NCBI GenBank assembly: GCA_009746045.1
Contig: RPFO01000130.1
Coordinates: 645,808-705,807 of the forward strand
Length of the DNA: 60,000 bases
From: Mesostigma viride
Lineage: Eukaryota; Streptophyta; Mesostigmatophyceae; Mesostigmatales; Mesostigmataceae
Direction: 5' to 3'
Shown here: positions 25,101-37,100 of the stretch, in pieces
Position numbering within the stretch: the first letter of the stretch is position 1
Layout: the number at the start of each line of letters is the position of its first letter
Translations under genes and position numbers: made by a program
Notes under the pieces: model-generated
What the model saw: the letters and a program-made list of their open reading frames with translations, nothing else
The model's database searches: none
Told to the model about the DNA's origin: nothing

Positions 25101-28100
25101 TGCATTGCACACAAATGCACCGCCCGCATAGTAAGTTCAAAGTAATAGATCACCGCATTACTACACCAAGATGCATTGCACACAAATGCACCGCCCGCAT
25201 AGTAAGTTCAAAGTAATAGATCACCGCATTACTACACCAAGATGCATTGCACACAAATGCACCGCCCGCATAGTAAGTTCAAAGTAATAGATCACCGCAT
25301 TACTACACCAAGATGCATTGCACACAAATGCACCGCCCGCATAGTAAGTTCAAAGTAATAGATCACCGCATTACTACACCAAGATGCATTGCACACAAAT
25401 GCACCGCCCGCATAGTAAGTTCAAAGTAATAGATCACCGCATTACTACACCAAGATGCATTGCACACAAATGCACCGCCCGCATAGTAAGTTCAAAGTAA
25501 TAGATCACCGCATTACTACACCAAGATGCATTGCACACAAATGCACCGCCCGCATAGTAAGTTCAAAGTAATAGATCACCGCATTACTACACCAAGATGC
25601 ATTGCACACAAATGCACCGCCCGCATAGTAAGTTCAAAGTAATAGATCACCGCATTACTACACCAAGATGCATTGCACACAAATGCACCGCCCGCATAGT
25701 AAGTTCAAAGTAATAGATCACCGCATTACTACACCAAGATGCATTGCACACAAATGCACCGCCCGCATAGTAAGTTCAAAGTAATAGATCACCGCATTAC
25801 TACACCAAGATGCATTGCACACAAATGCACCGCCCGCATAGTAAGTTCAAAGTAATAGATCACCGCATTACTACACCAAGATGCATTGCACACAAATGCA
25901 CCGCCCGCATAGTAAGTTCAAAGTAATAGATCACCGCATTACTACACCAAGATGCATTGCACACAAATGCACCGCCCGCATAGTAAGTTCAAAGTAATAG
26001 ATCACCGCATTACTACACCAAGATGCATTGCACACAAATGCACCGCCCGCATAGTAAGTTCAAAGTAATAGATCACCGCATTACTACACCAAGATGCATT
26101 GCACACAAATGCACCGCCCGCATAGTAAGTTCAAAGTAATAGATCACCGCATTACTACACCAAGATGCATTGCACACAAATGCACCGCCCGCATAGTAAG
26201 TTCAAAGTAATAGATCACCGCATTACTACACCAAGATGCATTGCACACAAATGCACCGCCCGCATAGTAAGTTCAAAGTAATAGATCACCGCATTACTAC
26301 ACCAAGATGCATTGCACACAAATGCACCGCCCGCATAGTAAGTTCAAAGTAATAGATCACCGCATTACTACACCAAGATGCATTGCACACAAATGCACCG
26401 CCCGCATAGTAAGTTCAAAGTAATAGATCACCGCATTACTACACCAAGATGCATTGCACACAAATGCACCGCCCGCATAGTAAGTTCAAAGTAATAGATC
26501 ACCGCATTACTACACCAAGATGCATTGCACACAAATGCACCGCCCGCATAGTAAGTTCAAAGTAATAGATCACCGCATTACTACACCAAGATGCATTGCA
26601 CACAAATGCACCGCCCGCATAGTAAGTTCAAAGTAATAGATCACCGCATTACTACACCAAGATGCATTGCACACAAATGCACCGCCCGCATAGTAAGTTC
26701 AAAGTAATAGATCACCGCATTACTACACCAAGATGCATTGCACACAAATGCACCGCCCGCATAGTAAGTTCAAAGTAATAGATCGCCGCATTACTACACC
26801 AAGATGCATTGCACACAAATGCACCGCCCGCATAGTAAGTTCAAAGTAATAGATCACCGCATTACTACACCAAGATGCATTGCACACAAATGCACCGCCC
26901 GCATAGTAAGTTCAAAGTAATAGATCACCGCATTACTACACCAAGATGCATTGCACACAAATGCACCGCCCGCATAGTAAGTTCAAAGTAATAGATCACC
27001 GCATTACTACACCAAGATGCATTGCACACAAATGCACCGCCCGCATAGTAAGTTCAAAGTAATAGATCACCGCATTACTACACCAAGATGCATTGCACAC
27101 AAATGCACCGCCCGCATAGTAAGTTCAAAGTAATAGATCACCGCATTACTACACCAAGATGCATTGCACACAAATGCACCGCCCGCATAGTAAGTTCAAA
27201 GTAATAGATCACCGCATTACTACACCAAGATGCATTGCACACAAATGCACCGCCCGCATAGTAAGTTCAAAGTAATAGATCACCGCATTACTACACCAAG
27301 ATGCATTGCACACAAATGCACCGCCCGCATAGTAAGTTCAAAGTAATAGATCACCGCATTACTACACCAAGATGCATTGCACACAAATGCACCGCCCGCA
27401 TAGTAAGTTCAAAGTAATAGATCACCGCATTACTACACCAAGATGCATTGCACACAAATGCACCGCCCGCATAGTAAGTTCAAAGTAATAGATCACCGCA
27501 TTACTACACCAAGATGCATTGCACACAAATGCACCGCCCGCATAGTAAGTTCAAAGTAATAGATCACCGCATTACTACACCAAGATGCATTGCACACAAA
27601 TGCACCGCCCGCATAGTAAGTTCAAAGTAATAGATCACCGCATTACTACACCAAGATGCATTGCACACAAATGCACCGCCCGCATAGTAAGTTCAAAGTA
27701 ATAGACGCCTTGGGCAGGCCTTGCACCTAGCAGATGTTTGAAAACAAACAAAGAAACACTAAATAACAAATCCGGGGTCCCCTATCTAGATAGATTGCTG
27801 GCTTCTACCAAACAAACATGGATACATAAATATAAATTTAAGCCACACGACAGTTAGCTATGGGCGGGAACAACAAAACCAAACGCCAGAAACTGGTAAG
27901 TACACTATCCCACCCTGCACTGGCCGCGGCTGGTACAAAAACAACCAGGCAATCAAATTCGCGAATAAACGAAGCCTGTGGAAGCCCTGCTTGGCAAGTG
28001 TCAATGCCCGATCCCGGCTGAGTGGAAAATATACTCGGTCGAAAGACAGATTCCCAGCCATGGTTCCCATTTGGGCGGTCCGTGAAGAGAAGGGGACGCA

Positions 28101-31100
28101 AGATATAGCACTTTTGACCATAGCCAGAGTCTAGGAAGCAAAGCGAAGTGGGTGGGTGGGTGGGTGGGTGGGTGGGTGGGTGGGTGGGTGGGTGGGTGGG
28201 TGGGTGGGTGGGTGGGTGGGTGGGTGGGTGGGTGGGTGGGTGGGTGGGTGGGTGGGTGGGTGGGTGGGTGGGTGGGTGGGTGGGTGGGTGGGTGGGTGGG
28301 TGGGTGGGTGGGTGGGTGGGTGGGTGGGTGGGTGGGTGGGTGGGTGGGTGGGTGGGTGGGTGGGTGGGTGGGTGGGTGGGTGGGTGGTGGGTGGGTGGGG
28401 GTGGGTGGGTGGGTGGGTGGGTGGGTGGGTGGGTGGGTGGGTGGGTGGGTGGGTGGGTGGGTGGGTGGGTGGGTGGGTGGTGGGTGGGTGGGTGGGTGGG
28501 TGGGTGGGTGGGTGGGTGGGTGGGTGGGTGGGTGGGTGGGTGGGTGGGTGGGTGGGTGGGTGGGTGGGTGGGTGGGTGGGTGGGTGGGTGGGTGGGTGGG
28601 TGGGTGGGTGGGTAGGTCGGTGGGTGGGTGGGGGGGGGGGGGGGGGGGGGGGGGGGGTGGGTGGGTGGGGGGTTGGGGGTGGGGGGGGGGGGGGTAAGTG
28701 GGGTGGGGGGGTGGGTGAATATTGCCTATTTATGACCGCATCTGATATTGCATTATGACATCTGACTGATGGGCTATTTCAGTATTCCTGGACTGCCCTG
28801 TGGCCGCCACATGCGTGGTTCTGCAGAACTACTCCCGCTTTGTCTTCACCATCCACGTGGAGCGGCCATCCGTGAAGTGAGTGTGGCCCCTCTTGTTGTT
28901 CCTCAAGCGCTGTTGAGTAGTCAGCATCGCCAGGTGTTGCCGTGGCGTGTCAATAGCAATGATATCTGGCACGTCGAGTGGGTGGCATAATCATCATTAT
29001 GCCGATGAGGGTTCTCACACGTGCAAGACTTGGTTGCATGGTAAAATAGGTTTGTTGGGGGAGGGTGTGCGAAAGGGCCGTCTTCTACATGGTTGTTTGT
29101 TGTCGTTAAGGCAGCTCTTTCAAGACCTATGGCTTCAATATTATGACTTTAACAATGTGCACATGGGGTAGCCGTGCCTGCCCTATGTGCGCATTACAAG
29201 TCATTACACCAGTCATAAATGTGCACTTCTCGATCGAAACTCGAGCTTGCAACGGAGGCATGTGAGTGATTTGGTGAATGGATGAGTTGTTCGTTCACGT
29301 TGGCATGCCAAGTGGCTGTCCGGCTTTCCCGATGATTTCAACACCATCGTTGCCAGGGAGGAGCTTGGGGTTATGTTTACCGCAGGGCGGACCGCGCCGG
29401 GTGTCCCCGGTCGGTTGATTGATACCTGCCGGCGTGTCCGACGTAGACGGAGGCGTGGTCTCTCATGCTCATATCCTGCGACACGGTAACCTTTGTTTGA
29501 CGATGATGTGACTGCGCGGCCGCGGATGGTGTATAAGGGTTGACTATATGGTCGCGGGGGCGGAATATCCCTGCCTCCATGATGCTGCGATTGCGGTGGG
29601 TTTTAAACCATCCGACCAAGAGGTCAGGATCGCATTAAGGGAGGCGAGGGACATGGGGTCACCGCCTCACCGATTGCGCGTAGCGGCAAATATCATGTTG
29701 GTGGACGGGCCTGCGGGGATGATTAAAGAGGGCCGTGGAGGACAAATGGCTGCTGCGGGCAATGAGGAACGACTTCGAGGGCACACTGAAAGGATGACCT
29801 AGGGATTTATTGGATGGGCTGATCACGTGATTCGTTCTAGAGACGAGGAGGTCGAGGAGGACGTGAAGATCAATTCTGCTGCATTGTCTGATTGGCTGCT
29901 CATGGATCGAGGTCGCACGATGTCGAGGATCGCTCGAGGTGACGGCGGCGCTCAACTGCCAAATGATGTACGAGAAGCTCTGGTGGAAGCAAGGAAGTAT
30001 TTGATTGTTTGAGCGCGTGGGGGTTCATGAGGGAGCACTCCCCCGCACTCACGAAAAATGGAACGCCCCCGGAAACGGAGGCCGCCTCTCACCATCACTG
30101 CTGCTCTCAATGCCCGCTTTGACATAGCCGCGACATCCTCCGCATGTCAGCTGACTGCCGATCACGTCCATTGTCCTCATGAACATACCCATCCCCAAGT
30201 CGCTGCTAACCGAGGGCTTTAGAAGTAGGCACGAATTTGGGTGGCCGGCAGCCCGCTTGTCCCCCATCCACTCGGCCTTCAGCCCTCCGATAGACCGCCA
30301 ACACTTGGACCATCTCCCCGGCCCCCGCAGATCACTCTACGCTCACTCTCCGCTCAGCTGCCAAAGTAGCATGCAGCCCTTGTTCTCACTCCATAAGTCC
30401 TTTGGTGGAATCACAGGCAAACCCTTCCTTTCTTTTAGAGCTTCTCAAACAACAGCCGCCGCCGTCCCCTCGAGCGGACGTCCTCAAGAAGTCTTGTCTT
30501 TCCCAATCGGACAAGCCCAACAGAGTCAGCATCCTCCCCGACCTGAGAACTTAGGTGTCTCCAGATCGAACCATGGGACCAGCTCGTCCAATAGATCCCC
30601 GGTCGTCCTCGACCTGGCGGCGCCCTTGAAAAGTCGTTCGTCATTGCGCACAGCAACCCTTCGTCCTCCACGGCCCTCTTTATCCCTGAAGTGCCATCTA
30701 CCAACATAATAAGATAATACATTGTAGCCGATAATAATAATTGTAGCCGATATAATAGTAATAGTAGCCGATTTATTATTATTATAGTAGCCGTACACAC
30801 ACAACCGGCGTCAGGCGATGATCGACCCCAAATCGATCCCTCGCCTCCCTCAATGGGATCCCGACGTCTATTGGATGAGATTAAACCAGCGCATCGATCG
30901 CACGGCAGCATGGAAGCTGGAATATTCCACCCCGGCGGTGACCATCCTCAACCCTTGCACCGTCAGCGGCCGCGCAGTCACCATCAAGCGCAGGGTTACC
31001 GTGTCTCAGGATGAGCATGAGCGACCAAGCCTCCATGTGCGTCGGACACGCCGACAAGGCAAACCGAACGCGGACCCCCGGCGCGCCGGGTCCACCCTCC

Positions 31101-34100
31101 GGTACATAAACTGATAAACATACCCCCTCCTCCCTGTCCGCTCCTTGAAACAGTCCGGGCAGCACCGCAACGGTGATTGATTGGAGTAAGACACATTCCT
31201 GGTGCAGCTAGGTTGACGCGCTCTCTTGCGAGCACCATGGACAGTTCCTGCTGTGCCCGTTTATGCGAAGTGGATTAGAATTTTCAAATGCGACGTAATG
31301 CTTAAGCACATGAATGCATGATGAGTGTCCGCAAACGCATCGACCTTCTCACACCCATGTGCCCTTTCTCCGCCCGCCCGCCCGCCCGCCCGCCCGCCCG
31401 CCCGCCCGCACGCACGCACGCCCGCCCGCCCGCCCGCCCGCACGCACGCACGCACACCACACACACACCACACACCCACCGATTGCAGCGCATTTATCAA
31501 AGGGTTCTTCCCGCCCCTCGCCATCCTTCTGGTAAGGACATTCCATAGTTTAAATTATATGCATATAGTTTTAATTTAGTTCAACTAGCAAGGTAATCCC
31601 GCTGTAGAGGTAAAAGGCCGGAGGCGACCTTGGCTTCTGGTCCTTGGGAAACTTCGACAGAGATCACCAGTCCTTCCATCACCTACAGCTAGCAAACATC
31701 GTGTAGCGAACATCATGTAGCTATAGCGTAAATGTTCATCGACTTCAGCTATATTTGATGAAGGAGAGTAAGAGACATTGGCCTTAGTTGGAAGGGCGAC
31801 ACTCCTTTACTTGCGTTGGATTGCCCTTAATCGTCTGTTTCTACTTAGGCCCTGTGGCTGCTGGCATCGTTACCGTTGACCGCCACTGTCGCCATGCAGG
31901 TGGTGGCCTTCAACTCGTTAGTCCCTGCCAAGTATTCCGAATCGCGCGCCACTGTGGCAGGGTCAAGCCTGGTTGCCACAGGTGCGCGCCCTCGTTTAGT
32001 TTGCATGAACTCACTCATATGAGCATCCACTGATCCACACCTTCAGTTTGCAACACATGCATGCATGCAAGTTTGTGTCGTGCGTCCGTAGGGCGCATAG
32101 GCTTGTACATTCATGATTCGGCTTTATAAGGTGCATGCTTCTAGGTGCAGCTTCTGGTGCACGTCGATGTTTGTTTGTTTTTTATTTTAAGGAGGTGACT
32201 CTTCTTCTACTAGGTGTTTATGGGTACCCGCGATGGCCTGCCCACACGCACTATCAGTTGTGAGTGGCGCTTGTTTGACTCGATCGGGCATGGAGGTTGA
32301 CGGTCGTTGAGGCAAGTTGATAATACAAACTGTAGTAGTTGAGGCAGAATAACAAGTATTGAAACATTGAAGAGCGGAAAGAAGAACAGGAGCCAAACCT
32401 TTTTTCTAACCCGAAAAGGGGTTTAATTGCCTTGCACAGGTGTAGGTTTGGGTGGAAACTGTCGTCAACTTGCCATGCATGCACCAGGCCTTTCATCTCG
32501 ATCTGTCCCCATCCCCATCTCCATCATCATCTCAGACTCGGCTTCCCCTCCCTCACTCTTGCCCCTGCAGTCATGCAGCGTGATGTTGAACTTGGAGCTA
32601 TTGCATTACTTCATTCTCAGTGGAGCTACATAATTATTAGAGGTGCTGTAAAGCAAGGACTTGCTGGCGCATAGGGTGACTGCTATCGATCACAAGCACA
32701 AACCTCAACACCGTTTTGTCTCAGACTTGAGGAAACCACGGCGCCCCTCCGTTTCAAACATGCGACCCTTGGAAGCCAACGTACTGCGTGGCGTCAACAT
32801 GGCCGTACTGAACATCGAAGGCCGCGGCGATGCCCTATACGCGGGCATGGTGCGCACCATTATCGCCTCTTACGGCAGGATGCGCAACTCAGGGCAGTTT
32901 ATAGTATTCATGCCGGCCATATTTGGCAACAGGCTTGACTTAGCTCTAAACAGCGCCGGAATTTTTTTGCCACCTGCAGCAATAGGTCTGGAGCTATTTA
33001 GAGCTAACTAAAACCTGGCCTCGCGGATCTAGGGAGATGAAGGGCCGGGAGTGATCGAGCCAGTGACCCGCATGTGGCCTGCTGAGCACGCACTTGGGCG
33101 CCGGCGTGTCTCACTGCGGATTCAAACCCCTGACCTCCGGGATACGCAGGTCTTAGTTAGCTGACTTAGCTGTACATAGCGCCGGAACCTTATGGCCACC
33201 TAATATGCCACCTGCGGCAATCGGTCCGGAGCTATTTGGCCGGCGATAACCACTCACCGGTACACTCAAGTTTATTCAGGTGGCAAAAAGGTTTCGGCGC
33301 CATTAAGAGCTAACTGCTTGCTCATGACGTGGAACTCAAGCGTAGATAGTACTTCATGGTGTTGGGGGCGCGGTGCCTGAACAAGACATACAAAGTTGCG
33401 AGCAGATACAAGGCCGCTCGCAAGTACAGATGGAAAGAAGATGTCAAAATCAGGCGACGGCAATCCAAGGTCTTTAGGACATATGGCAATTTGCGACGAC
33501 ACCTTTGGTCACCGCGCAACAACAACGTACAGCCATGCATGATCGATCACGAGTCAGTAGACGTGGGCAGTGACCCTGCAGTTAGACAGCCAAATAGCTC
33601 ATGGGACCTCGGCATCTGATGCGCGTAGGGTCCGCATTCCTCCGCGTGGGGAGTGTGGGAGGGTCCGCATTCCTGCGCGCCCTCTCCATGAACCCTTTGT
33701 TCACGTCGGTTCCGGCCCTTTACGCCATCGCCATCCTCCGCCACCAGCTGTTTGCCCCGCAACCTCTCATCACGGCGGGCGCGCCATGCGGCAGCTGCGG
33801 GCTTGCTCTGGATACTACTGGGACGCACTACATCGCGTGCATGGGTGGCCAGCAGAACCAGAACTGGTTCCTCTATCTCCATGCCGCTCTCCTCCGGCGG
33901 CGGGTATGCGCCTTGGTTCGGTCGGCCTTGCCCTGAAAGTCTCCACCTGTCCACCAGATGTCAAGTGCGAGGACGCGGATGGGGCCGGCCGCCCTCTACT
34001 CACTAACACTCACCCAACCGTCGGCCCGGCATTACTGTACCGTGCTCGACTACGATGGGCAGGGTTACCTGCTCATCGATGTCTCCGTGGCTCGGCTGCT

Positions 34101-37100
34101 CTCCGGTCGCCACATCCTCCGGGCGGCTGTGGATGCCGGCGCTGCTGCCGCTGTGGCTGAGCGCGACAAGTTTGCCTCCTACGGCAATGTGGGGCCCCAC
34201 CGGGTCATCCCCTTTGTCCTTGAGGAGCCTCAGGGCCATGGGCCCCAAGACGGCAAAGCTTTTCCACGAGTGCTGCCAGCGGCGTGAAGACCGCCTCAAC
34301 CTCGAGGGTCAGACTGTCCCGTGGTCTGCATGCCGGGACATGTCCTCGTATTGGCACCAGCGTCTATCCCTTGCCCTCCCTTGCACGCTGGGTGGCTGAT
34401 GACAGTATTTTTCCGCCGCATCCGGGCCGACTTTGTCGCGACCCATGCGGTCTAGTAGATCCTTCCCAGGCCTGCATGGGCAGGGGCGGTAGCAATTTCG
34501 CTGCGTGGCCATCGTAGTTGTGTTGTAGTTAGTTGTACATTGTGCTGGCTTTATCGTTGCATGCCCGTGCCAGATTATTATTATTTTCTTAGGGTTCTTC
34601 TCCTTTGCGGGGTTTTCCTTAGGTTGCATGCCCATCATCTCACCTCGGCAACTTATTCTCACTCATTCCCAATGAATATATCTTGTACTATCTATGTGAT
34701 GTATACAGATACGCGAAAGGAAGCTATGGATGACCAATTCATGGAAACACACACGTTCTCTCTCTCTCTATATATATATATCCTCTCTCTCTCTCTTGAC
34801 TGCACGTATTCAAAACTAAAGCCCAAATGAAGTGCCGTGAACGCCTCGGTGGGTGCTGGGGGCATCCAATCTTTTATAAAACATTGATAATTTAGATTTT
34901 AATTTTATTCAAATCGGTTTTCTTTGATCGATATTGTTCAAAACTAATGCATGCGGGAAAGCTAGGGCCGCTATGCCTGTTCCTACACTGTGCAACGCTG
35001 TCTGCGACATGGGTTGAATAACCCGGAATGTCACAAAGGGTTCCAAGCTCGCCTAATTCTCCTTGAAAGACCCGGCTGTTTATGTATAAGTTTCGGCGAT
35101 TGTTGAGTGGTCCGGAAAGTTATTATCGCATAAAGGCTTTATCCGACTTGCTTGCAAAGATTTGGAAATGTTTCTTCTGAAGGGTGCACCAGCTATGATG
35201 CTAGGGACCTGTGGGTCAGCTGGCTGCCAAACGAATCTGAATGACGGAGTGTTTTTAATTAGCAAGGCGTACATATTAATACGTAAAATTTAGACATTGG
35301 ACTCGGTTCTACCCAAAAGTGGGTCGATGGGCGAGATTTGTGGCTGGTACCTTGACTACTACTATCTATTACCGGTACGGTTAGCGTACTACCCTTATAA
35401 GGGGTGTCTAGACACGCTACGTACTTTATGTGGCGTTTTCGGCTCTTCTCAGGCCGGTGCATGCGTGATCCATGCCGGTTCAGGATGATGTCAGCAGGCC
35501 TGTGTGTCGGCGGACCGTGCCTTGAGCAAGCTATAGGCAGGCAACATGGATCCGCAATTGTTGCTCTCCCTCCCTCCCAACCTGGAGGCTTCCTGCTTCC
35601 GCGTGTGAACTGAGAACTGCTGCATTTGCGGCAGGGCTCCACTCATTGTATCAATCAAATGCTGGTCTTCTTGGGAGCTTTTAGTGATCATAATTTATTT
35701 TTAAACATTCTTATTACTTACATCGGAGTGAATGCAGTCAAGGCACCCAATTAAATATAACCAAAGCCAACGCTAACTTAAGCGATGCCACGGCAAAAAC
35801 AATATAGTTAATAATACCTATATATAGTAGTATATATAAAAATTTTAAAACTTTTAATTAAAAAAACAATATACTGATGCGGTCAATCGATGCAATGCCA
35901 GGTGCCATCATGGTGGCAACATATGCCGCGCTAGGACCAAACAGCGCAAAGAGTTTGTTAAAGATCTGGAGGGTGAGGGCATGGCGTGTGCCGGCCATTG
36001 GGTCGCTATGTAATAATTCCTCCGTCTTTTTCGTGCTCTCCGCCATCGCATTGTTCGTGGCCGCCGTGCTTTCCTTCATCATGGCTTGCAAGCTGTCCTT
36101 CTCGAGCATATTGCGCTTAAGGCGCGAGGTCTATTTCGCTGTCTGGGTCACTGTTCACGTTTACCGTCCCATGGGCTGTGGTTAATAGTTGAGCGGTCAG
36201 ACCGAAGGCATCGTCGCAGACTGACAGTCTGACATGAACTCCCATGGCTCCTCGTTAAACGGCGCTTGATTTGGGCTTCTTCTTTCCATCTACACGCGCC
36301 TTGTATTCGCTCAGCGCCACATATATTTTGTATGCATTGCACTTTGTTCGGGCGCCATGCCCCCAACACCTTGATATGTATTATGCTCGAACTCCATCTC
36401 ACGTGCAAGCTCGTCGCCAATATATGGCATGACTATCACCTGTTTCGAGAAAAAATGCGTATCAGACTGGCCTTAGGAGGTGATAATCGACGTATGCTGT
36501 GTCACCACACCTTAATACTAATAAGGGCATCACCGCCGCCTTCTTCTGTTCGGCCATATGCTGATGCCCCGCAGCACGGCTTCCAAGGGTCTTGCATGTT
36601 TGAACCGGACGTCGGCATGCAGCTCGCACCACGGTGCAGAAAGATCACTATAAAGATCGTATAAGAGTCGAAAGTGTCCAGCTGCCATGCATGTGACAGT
36701 TTCCGGGAATTTCGTTAGCGAGAATTCCGCGCATTGGATCGCGTCAACTAGATGTAATATTATTGGTGCAAGAAAGTCAAGGGAAGTCACTTTGATTATA
36801 AAGGTTACTACGAAACAGTTCCCAAAAATGAGAACTTGGTGTGAGAACCCTGTAAGTTTGTACTTGCTCCCCAGATGTGTATGCCCCAGTCACGTATTAT
36901 ATATGCCATCCAAGCAGGAGGATTCTTCGGGAATTCAGGTCAGGTCGTTACGACGTTTGTCGTGATAAGGATGCTACTAAGGATGCATGCTAAGCTCACA
37001 ATACTTTCCCCTCAAATTGCGTATGTGCTTGCGTCTTGCAGTCATGTACCATGCCAACCTGGAGAATCAGAGCCCTCAGACGGGCCAGTTGACGCTGGCG

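Noticed and set aside
24372-27704. CRISPR-like array
   Set aside because: Units are head to tail with no unique spacers, no cas genes, and the host is eukaryotic.
30179-30709. A 176-codon plus-strand frame as a gene
   Set aside because: It runs from the centre into the right arm of the long inverted repeat and is not conserved in the left arm; no family recognised.
33080-33190. Functional tRNA gene
   Set aside because: A- and B-box-like strings are present, but no acceptor stem or complete cloverleaf can be drawn.
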